The notes beneath the pieces are model-generated. The model saw only the letters and a program-made list of their open reading frames with translations. It did not search any database and was not told the DNA's origin. The position numbers were made by a program, and so were the translations under genes. 64,000 bases of DNA. Source: Nematostella vectensis (Eukaryota; Cnidaria; Anthozoa; Actiniaria; Edwardsiidae). The first letter of the stretch is position 1. Each line of letters begins with the position of its first letter. Below, piece by piece: positions 57,101 through 64,000 of the stretch. The stretch spans positions 13,152,460 to 13,216,459 of the forward strand of contig NC_064047.1 in NCBI RefSeq assembly GCF_932526225.1, read 5' to 3'.

Positions 57101-60100
57101 GAATCATTCAGTAGTTAGTATGTAATCAGAGGCATCGTGATGAGGATGGTCCAGTACACCGCAGTAAATAATAACACATGGGTCCCATGAAGAATCATTC
57201 AGTAGTTAGTATGTAATCAGAGGCATCGTGATGAAGATGGTCCAGTACACCGCAGTGAATAATAACACATGGGTACCATGGAGAATCATTCAGTAGTTAG
57301 TATGTAATCAGAGGCATCGTGATGAAGATGGTCCAGTACACCGCAGTAAATAATAACACATGGGTACCATGAAGAATCATTCAGTAGTTAGTATGTGATC
57401 AGAGGCACCGTGATGAGGATGGTCCAGTACACCGCAGTAAATAATAACACATGGGTACCATGAAGAATCATTCAGTAGTTAGTATGTAATCAGAGGCACC
57501 GTGATGAGGATGGTCCAGTACACCGCAGTAAATAATAACACATGGGTCCCATGAAGAATCATTCAGTAGTTAGTATGTAATCAGAGGCATCGTGATGAGG
57601 TTGGTCCAGGGGTGTAGGTGCTTTTTAACAAACTGAAAACCTTGGATTTTCCTTATTAATGTGCTAGCCGATGCGGCCTAATGTTTTCTTGTATTGAGGG
57701 TCTAGATGTGCTAAGAATTTCGTTTCGTTTTGGAAATATCTCACTTCCTGTCCTTTTGACTGTAAGAATTGCCTTATCTTTCATATCGCTATCGCGGTCT
57801 TGAGACTAAGTTAGTCGGTATCCCTGTGGGACCCAGGGCGTCAGTGTCGGCACCGACACAGGAATTCAGGTCACACGCGATTGTTGCTCATTGTCGTTGT
57901 GTACTGTAGGTGCGTTCTATCCGATTGGTCGGGATTTTTCTCCTTGTCTACACCAAGACCCTCCACATGCCACACATCAAAGACGTCGCCGCCGAGTACG
58001 TCGCCACAGGAATCATGGGAATGATGGTACGGCTTTTTCCCGCCAAAATGATAGATAGAAACTTTCCTTTTCCCGCCAAAATGATTGAGCGAAAATTTCT
58101 CTTTTCCCGGTCAAATAATAGAGCGAATACTTTCCTTGCCCTGCCAAAGGGTAAATTTACGTAACTCTAGGTAAATGTAAAACAACTGTTCTGGTCGCTT
58201 AGCGGTAAACGTGTGCAACCAGGCTATCTTTTGAAACAATGCTACTTGTCAGCCATGTGCTATTGTTTTCATTCACTATTTAAAGACAAGCTATGAGAGA
58301 AAATCTCGAAAAACGAAAACATCTAAAAACAAAGTTTTGAACTTCATATACTAAATTTCATAGAAAATGCAGGGGCGTAGCGGGGGGGGGGGGGGGGGGG
58401 GGTGGTCAATGACCGCCGTTATGTCTCATTTGAAAAAGAATGTTCTTGATCAATCACTTAGCCCTCTTCCCAGGAAAAATGCTGTCTACGGCCCTGAAAT
58501 GTCACAACTACTTCCCTAAATCAGCCGAGGAAAATGGAGGCTTTTTAGCATACGTTGTCCACGTGGGCGTTAATTGTATGTCGTCCTTGTAGGGCAACAA
58601 GGGCGGTGTCGCCATACGCATGTCCTTCCACAACTCAACGCTGTGTTTCGTCAACTCGCATCTTGCCGCTCACCAAGAGGAGTATGAGAGACGTAACCAG
58701 GTAAATGGGGGAGGCGGGGAATTCGACCCCCCCCCAGCCCCTCCCCTTTTACCGCCACACAGTCGATTGTCAAAAAATCCCTAGAGTTCGCGCTTAACCA
58801 TCTCGCGTCTTTTTATTTTATTTTATTTTATTTTATATTTATATTTCTTCGCCTTAACAACAGATAAATATTATAACAAGGAAAACGAACACTGGCCAGA
58901 GAGCCATACAGCAGGGCTAATGTCACACTGTCTACTGTCAGACTGTCTACTGTCACACTGTCTACTGTCACACTGTCACACTGTCTACTGTCACACTGTC
59001 TACTGTCTACTGTCACACTGTCTACTGTCACACTGTCTACTGTCACACTGTCTACTGTCACACTGTCTACTGTCACACTGTCTACTGTCACACTGTCTAC
59101 TGTCACACTGTCTACTGTCACACTGTCTACTGTCACACTGTCTACTGTCACACTGTCTACTGTCTACTGTCTACTGTCACACTGTCTACTGTCACACTGT
59201 CTACTGTCACACTGTCTACTGTCACACTGTCACACTGTCTACTGTCACACTGTCACACTGTCTACTGTCACACTGTCTACTGTCACATTGTCACTAATTA
59301 CAGTGATCTGTTTAGATTAATCACATGTAAGACATATAGAACTATTTAGTCCAACGGATTTGTCTCCGAACATTTAGGATACTAGCGAGACAGATACATT
59401 TTATGTTTCTGTTTGTCTCAACGTCCTGTGCTATCTATTCTTAAAGCTTTGCAAAAAAAAAAAAACTGCAAGAAATTTGGTTGTATATCATTAAGTGCAT
59501 TCTATGGTGTCACGGCCAGGAAAGGATGTGAGAAGAATTGGTCTTGTTTCCAGAATGGTGCTCCCGACCCAACAAGAAGAAAAAAAACAACAGTAAAAAA
59601 ACAGAAACAGAAAAACAAAAACAGAAAGCAATATTGAGGGCACAGGGCACTTGTGTTGATAAACCAAAACATTGGCAGAAAGATTCCTTTTTTGGGGGGG
59701 GGCAGCCTTGGGGAGAAAAGTGGGTCGTATTTCGGTATTACTGTTAATAAAAATGGACCTGTATTGTCTTTTTGCCAAGAAAAATAAATATTTACTGTTT
59801 ACGACACATCCCGATTTAAATGCCGGTCTCCGAGTTTACGAGTGAAAACTGCATCTTGATTTAAAATGGATGTGAATGATGGCGTGGATTTTTTTTGTTG
59901 GACGCGGTGCTTCTTCGTTTTCCCAGGACTACAGAGACATCTTGAGCAAGCTGAACTTTACACGCGTGTCTGAAGTGCTAACCATCCTAGATCATGAGTA
60001 AGTATAAGCGTGACATATTCTGCCGTGATTGACAGGTTTTACCGGTGTAGAGCGTGACAGTATAAGTTTACATTGAGTATTCTAGCGCGTCAATTTACAG

Positions 60101-63100
60101 TATCCTGCGTGACATTTGACATTCTATTATCTTACTGTATTAGTATTGTACTGCTTATGCAAATCTGTTATCTAGTGTGACTCCTAACGTGACATTAGTT
60201 GTCTAAAGACTATGACTGCTAGCACCAATTGTCTAGCCTTACGGCTAACGTGACATTAGTTGTCTAGCGTAACTGCTAACGTAACATCAATTGTCTAGCC
60301 TTACGGCTAACGTGACATTAGTTGTCTAGCGTAACTGCTAACGTAACATCAATTGTCTAGCCTTACGGCTAACGTGACATTAGTTTCTAGCTTTACTGCT
60401 AACGTGAGATCAGCTGTTTAGCGTGACTGCTAACGTGACATCAGTTGTCTAGCGTGACATCAGTAGTCTAGCGCGACATGTTGTCCGGCGTGACTCACAG
60501 CATATCGTTACTGTTTCAGCGTCACGTTCTGGCTGGGAGATCTTAACTACCGTGTTAACATGGAGTGTGAGTTGAGCAAGGGTCTCATAGACCAGGGTCG
60601 CCTGGAGGAATTGTTAAAGTGTGATCAGCTGATCAAGCAGAAAGAAGTCAAGAAATGCTTCTCAGGCTTCCACGAGCCACCAATCACGTTCAGACCAACT
60701 TATAAATACGACCCTGGCACTGATAACTGGGACTCAAGGTGGGTTGCCTGTAGGATTTTTTTAAATATTGTATGTTATACACGGATACTAAGTCTGGCTA
60801 GCTCTGGAACATAGAGGACTTTGAGGCCGAATTACCTCTGGATGTTTGATTATGGTTGGGTTACCTGTGGGTGGATGATGATTGTTGGGTTACCTGTGGG
60901 TGTATTTTTATGCTTGGGTTACCTGTGGGTGGATGATGATTGTTGGGTTACCTGTGGGTGTATGATTATGCTTGGGTTACCTGTGGGTGGATGATGATTG
61001 TTGGGTTAAATGTAAATGTTTGATTATGGTTAAGATACCTGTGGGTGGAAAATGATTTTTGGGTTACCTATGGGTGGATGATTATTGTTGTGTTACCTGT
61101 GGGTTGTTGGGTTACCTGTGAATAGATGATGATCGCTGACCTGTGTGAAGATGATGATTGTTTGGTTACCTGTGGGTGGATGATAATGGTTGGGTTACCT
61201 GTGTGATAATAGTTGGGTTACCTATGTTGAGAAGGGTGAGAAGGATTCCTATATTTCCACTGACGCTGACTCGTTCGTTTTCATAGCGAGAAAGGTCGCG
61301 CCCCCGCTTGGTGCGACCGCGTCCTGTATCGCGGTCATGGCGTCAAACAGATCGCATATCGTAGCCATCCTTCCCTCAAGGTCAGCGACCACAAGCCTGT
61401 CAGCGGACTCTTCTCTGTAGGGGTAAGCATGCGCCAGAGATCTTTAGAATTACGAGACTTCAGAGAGAGAAGCTTCTTGGAAACGAGACTGACTGGAATT
61501 ACCCTTTGAAGGAGGCGCCGCTTATTCTATCTGCGAACAGTTGTTTTGACCAAAACAACTGTTAAACAACGCGTGATCTCGTTACGGCGTTTATTTTGGA
61601 AGGTATTTGATGTGTTTTCCTTTTTAAAGAATGTCGATCAACCGCTCCCGTTTTATTGTACAATTTTAAATACAGCATTTGTTTGCAAAATATCATCTAC
61701 TACTGCATTTTTACAGACTAAGACGCGGTAGCGGTGGGTAATATATGCAGCGAGGCGCTTTAGTGGTCTTTACCCATGCTTACATGCGGGCTTGTCGCGT
61801 AGTCGCAAAGCCGGTTGACGACAAACTTTTGTCAAACGACTGTATGAAAAGCGTCTGACTACCCTGATTAATTCCTGATTAATAGCTATGTTCATTTTTT
61901 TTTTTTTTACTTCGATCTACCCGTTTTCAGGTGAAAGTCGTGAATCGCGAGAAGGAAAAACAGGTATACGAGGAGGTTGTGCGGTCTTTGGACCGACAGG
62001 AGAACGAGAGCTTGCCTCAAGTCAAGCTCGGCACGACAGAGGTATGCTCAGCCAAACACTCAAATCTCCCTATACGAGAGAGAGCTACATGTACGGGAAA
62101 ACCGTAGCCGTGGTATAAATGTGGGTGACTTTTGTAATGCTCCTTTGGGAGATGCTAAGTATTACAGAAGTCACTCGGTGATACGTAGAGGTAGCTCGAC
62201 ATTATTCGGAAGAATCTTTTTATTCAAGTGCGCTATTCATTTGTGCACAAAACAGCGGCAAACAACAAGATGCAAATGCCAAAGCGTGGAGGTAGGGTGA
62301 GTAAAAATGCTCACACGATTCCAGGATGCGAGTCGACATGGCGCGCGGGTAATACCAAAGAGTCCCTCTCTTAACTTATACTCTCTTGCTTCACCCTAAA
62401 AATAGATTGACTCAAATCAACGCTGTTTGTCAAAAGAGCTGCTTCGTATTTTGGTATCTTATTTACCTCTGCTTATTTTTTTTTTTTTTGCAGATTAAGT
62501 TCAAGAATGTTCAGTTCTTGGAAAAAACGTCTAAGATTTTAGAAATCGAAAATACTGGCCAGGTAAAGACTTCTGCCTTTAAAAAAATAGGCCCGATATA
62601 TACGTCGAACCGAATGTGTTTGTGTCGATTCGGCACGGCAGGGGAGCGCGACGTATGAATCGGGCCTTACACATGCTACTTTGCGGTAATGCTACTCCTA
62701 CAAATTTCTCTTGTCACGTATTCTCTTTCACGCTCATTCTCATGTGTCACGCATTCCTCCTGTCACAGGTTGTCGTCCAGTTTTCGTTCATTCCTAAGCT
62801 GGATGATAATCACTTCTGCAAACCATGGCTCAGCATAAAACCCAACATGGGCATTATCATGCCAGGTATGTGGGCGATGTGAATGACACATGCCAATAAT
62901 AGCGTCATCATGCCGGGTATGTGGGAGATGTGATTGACGCACGCCAATCATAGCGTCATCATGCCAGGTATGTGGGAGATGTGATTGACGCACGCCAATC
63001 ATAGCGTCATCATGCCAGGTATGTGGGAGATGTGATTGACGCACGCCAATCATAGCGTCATCATGCCAGGTATGTGGGCGATGTGATTGACGCACGCCAA

Positions 63101-64000
63101 TAATAGCGTCATCATGCCAGGTATGTGGAAGATATGATTGACGCATGCCAATCATTGCGACAGCATGCCAGGTATAGGGAAGATGTGATTGACGCATGCC
63201 AATCATAGCGTCATGCCAGGTATAGGGAAGATGTGATTGACGCATGCCAATCATAGCGTCATCATGCCAGGTATAGGGAAGATGTGATTGACGCATGCCA
63301 ATCAGTGCATGCCAGGTATAGGGAAGATGTGATTGACGCATGCCAATCATAGAGTCATCATGCCAGGTATGTTGGAGATGTGATTGACGCATGCCAATCA
63401 TAGCGTCATCAGGCCAAGTATGTTGGAGATGTGATTGACGCATGCCAATCATAGCATCATCATGCCAGGTATAGGGAAGATGTGATTGACACATGCCAAT
63501 CATTGCGTCATGCCAGGTATAGGGAAGATGTGATTGACGCATGCCAATCATAGCGTCGTCATGTCAGGTATAGGTAATTAAGATGTGTTTGACACCTTCC
63601 AATTATGGCATCATTATGTTAAGTATGTAGGAGAATTAATTGGCAAATGCCAATCATGGAATTATCATGTCAGGCATGTGGAAGATGTTATTGACACATG
63701 TCAATTTTGGCATCATCATGCCAGGTATGTAGGAGAATTGATTGACACTTGTTAATCATGGTATTATACAAAGCCAGGTAGTAAGCTGCATTGATTGACA
63801 CATGTCAATCGTGACATCATCACGCCAAGTATTTAGCAGAAATGATTGACATAGGTACGTTTATGTAGAGAATACGAAGCAGGTCAAAGTATCGGCCTAC
63901 GTGAACAAGGAGACTGCAGGCGCACTGAACAGCGGTGAAGACAAGATGGAGGACATACTAGTACTGCACCTCGAGGGAGGCAAAGACTTTTTTGTATCCT
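47989..64000 (+). CDS. INPP5B: INPP5B/OCRL-type inositol polyphosphate 5-phosphatase, partial
   Basis: Exons: 47989-48060, 48518-48615, 49031-49063 (microexon), 49314-49427, 50270-50365, 51076-51147, 54138-54293, 54763-54880, 55594-55695, 56648-56780, 57910-58026, 58593-58700, 59927-59997, 60520-60738, 61287-61422, 61931-62041, 62494-62562, 62769-62865, 63869-64000 (runs off the end). All phases agree. The order is PH domain, linker, 5-phosphatase domain, ASH domain; the RhoGAP-like domain should follow outside the window. The enzyme removes the 5-phosphate from PI(4,5)P2 and related phosphoinositides at Golgi, endosome and ciliary membranes and binds Rab GTPases. Sequence is similar to both vertebrate INPP5B and OCRL, as expected of a single invertebrate pro-ortholog; OCRL is an equally fair name. 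Confidence 0.94.
49497..49762. mobile_element. MITE family B copy, INPP5B intron
   Basis: The left end GGCAGTTCTATGACCGAAAG and right end GATCGTAGAACTGTCATTTG are inverted. The outer right end …GCCATTTGCTGTTTGCACTG matches the left end of the 7072 copy in reverse. Confidence 0.75.
50456..51090. repeat. Degenerate array repeating an acceptor and exon start, ~5 copies
   Basis: The block TTTTGCATGCTGTGATGTAT…TATTGACCAGACGACTGGGC contains the true acceptor (CAG at 51073-51075) and the first codons of the 51076 exon. It recurs at about 50470, 50620, 50745 (partial), 50935 and 51045. Between copies are G-rich runs (a 16-G run near 50780). Several copies keep a CCAG or CTAG before AGACGACTG-like bases. 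Confidence 0.85.
51148..53560. other. Long INPP5B intron, no gene seen
   Basis: AT-rich single-copy intron of about 3 kb up to 54137. Open frames at 51390-51806 and 52233-52460 show no family resemblance. A short GACGACGCAACGACGCGACG tract is at about 51218. Confidence 0.55.
53582..53935. mobile_element. Inverted-repeat element with hammerhead-like core, Penelope-like
   Basis: Two ~80-bp arms (about 53685-53765 and 53783-53863) are inverted copies around a short spacer. The right arm carries CCGACGA, AGGGCTAACGCTC, GAAA, then CGTC. These are the ordered parts of a type I hammerhead ribozyme (CUGANGA, stem II, GAAA, short stem III, GUC) as found in Penelope-like terminal repeats, except that CUGA is CCGA. 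Outer ends GTTAGAGAGTTTTGACG and …GTCGAAACTCTCTGTTAC are also roughly inverted. No reverse transcriptase is present. Confidence 0.65.
54320..54722. repeat. 35-bp minisatellite, ~12 copies, INPP5B intron
   Basis: The unit is GGACTGTGATGTATCACCTT plus 15 nt, beginning about 40 nt after the donor at 54294 and ending 40 nt before the next acceptor. TGATGTATCA is palindromic-like. Confidence 0.95.
54763..61422 (+). CDS. INPP5B: INPP5B/OCRL catalytic 5-phosphatase domain
   Basis: Catalytic signatures are all intact: [13 protein letters not shown] (metal-binding Asn), [12 protein letters not shown] (metal-binding Glu, exon 56648), [42 protein letters not shown] (motif I, exon 60520), [13 protein letters not shown] (motif II, exon 61287) and [10 protein letters not shown] (His near the scissile phosphate). 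The domain length matches the family. Exon 56648 starts at the TAG before TTTTCAG, not at the nearer CAG, since only that reading gives GFQELD. Nothing suggests loss of activity. Confidence 0.95.
54830..55195. repeat. 61-bp array copying an INPP5B exon end and donor, ~6 copies
   Basis: The true exon ends GAG GCG GAT TAT ATC GAG GTT CTA CCT TAC AA at 54880 with donor GTAAGT. Five further near-perfect copies follow, each with the strong donor GTAAGT(A). Donors fall near 54881, 54942, 55003, 55064, 55125 and 55186. Confidence 0.97.
55351..55567. mobile_element. MITE family A copy
   Basis: GGTCTCTGTCGGCCGCCATT at the left, the core CACCCATTTCCATCGGCTTG, and right end CGTGGCTGACAAGGGCTCTT then TTTAA. 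The left TTAA is lost. Confidence 0.7.
55958..56230. mobile_element. MITE family B copy, INPP5B intron
   Basis: Left end CCTTGTCAATGCAAACGGCA and right end CGGTCGTAGAACTTCCATTT…GCCATTTGCCG-type bases, inverted relative to each other, as at 7072 and 49497. Confidence 0.7.
56801..57605. repeat. 91-bp minisatellite, ~9 copies, INPP5B intron
   Basis: The unit is AAATAATAACACATGGGTAC plus 71 nt. The first copy starts 20 nt after the donor at 56781 and is the most divergent, as expected of the founder. Nothing coding. Confidence 0.95.
58372..58405. repeat. Poly-G run (~20 G)
   Basis: GGGGCGTAGC followed by about 20 G, likely the end of a degraded dispersed element; a G-quadruplex could form. Confidence 0.8.
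58918..59292. repeat. 15-bp minisatellite, ~24 copies, INPP5B intron
   Basis: Repeated CTACTGTCACACTGT, with occasional 8-bp slips. The open frames (HCLLS… and TVDSV…) are artefacts of the short period. Confidence 0.95.
59300..59926. other. INPP5B intron remainder, no gene
   Basis: A-rich tracts (59453-59466, 59580-59625) and a G run at 59693. No recognisable coding or transposon sequence. Confidence 0.5.
60195..60470. repeat. ~31/62-bp tandem repeat, INPP5B intron
   Basis: TTGTCTAGCGTAACTGCTAA and TTGTCTAGCCTTACGGCTAA half-units alternate, forming a 62-bp dimer of about four copies with decayed flanks. Confidence 0.85.
60840..61220. repeat. ~29-30-bp tandem repeat, ~11 copies, INPP5B intron
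   Basis: GTTGGGTTACCTGTGGGTGG plus about 10 nt, degenerate. The first intron bases after the donor (GTGGGTTGCCTGTAGG at 60739) resemble the unit, so it may have been seeded at the donor. Confidence 0.85.
61423..61930. other. INPP5B intron, no gene
   Basis: Single-copy intron with T-rich end; nothing seen. Confidence 0.5.
61931..64000 (+). CDS. INPP5B: INPP5B/OCRL ASH domain (cut by window end)
   Basis: [20 protein letters not shown] and [13 protein letters not shown] link the catalytic domain to the ASH (ASPM-SPD2-Hydin) beta-sandwich: [40 protein letters not shown] and [20 protein letters not shown]. The last is almost identical to OCRL/INPP5B ([23 protein letters not shown]). The exon starting at 63869 uses the TAG acceptor that gives [15 protein letters not shown]. 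An upstream TAG at 63854 would hit a stop within 12 nt. Confidence 0.92.
62850..63840. repeat. 51-bp array copying an INPP5B exon end and donor, ~14 good copies
   Basis: The exon ends ATT ATC ATG CCA G at 62865, donor GTATGT. The unit ATCATGCCAGGTATGTGGGA plus 31 nt repeats both. Copies decay progressively towards the next acceptor (63868). The length is a multiple of 3, which keeps a 262-codon minus-strand frame open; that frame is not a gene. Confidence 0.95.

Noticed and set aside
62763-63551. 262-codon minus-strand frame ([13 protein letters not shown] repeats)
   Set aside because: Product of the 51-bp donor-copying array, antisense to INPP5B.

Overview
This window is metazoan nuclear DNA. 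It is intron-rich and AT-leaning, and holds three widely conserved animal genes head to tail on the + strand. Their proteins read like vertebrate orthologs, and the dispersed repeats (TTAA-flanked MITEs, a Penelope-like hairpin, a decayed LINE) fit a cnidarian. A sea anemone such as Nematostella is my best guess, made without a database search.

Layout: (1) 347-18451, the C-terminal ~820 codons of IBTK (two BTB domains plus the conserved tail), 19 exons, 5' end outside the window. (2) 20390-42716, a complete IFT88 gene of 25 exons. Its reconstructed CDS is 2517 nt, or 838 codons plus stop, close to human IFT88 (about 830 aa). (3) About 46-64 kb, an INPP5B/OCRL-type inositol polyphosphate 5-phosphatase: PH domain, linker, complete catalytic domain and most of the ASH domain. 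Its RhoGAP-like end lies past base 64000 and its first exon is unresolved. Exon phases agree at every junction I list. IFT88 and INPP5B/OCRL both act in cilia; IBTK is a CUL3 adaptor and BTK inhibitor with no obvious link to them.

The striking non-coding feature is more than 20 minisatellite arrays in introns and gene ends. Many are anchored on exon edges. In at least six introns the repeat unit contains the last codons of the upstream exon plus its GT donor, so the 5' splice site is copied 6 to about 27 times. In about six more introns the array starts within roughly 20-120 nt of the donor. Two arrays copy a 3' splice site, and one copies the last codons and stop codon of IFT88. This exon-edge seeding is the best candidate for something undescribed here.

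Mobile DNA: a 4.9 kb near-palindromic element with 1.65 kb inverted arms and a CAGA target duplication in IFT88 intron 2; three MITE families (TTAA-flanked with GCCGCCATTTT ends; an AACGGCAAATGG-type family; a CACGTGA-type family); a 148 bp hairpin element beside an array; a decayed LINE reverse transcriptase on the minus strand in an IBTK intron; and a Penelope-like hairpin with a degenerate hammerhead-like core. I saw no tRNA, rRNA or CRISPR.
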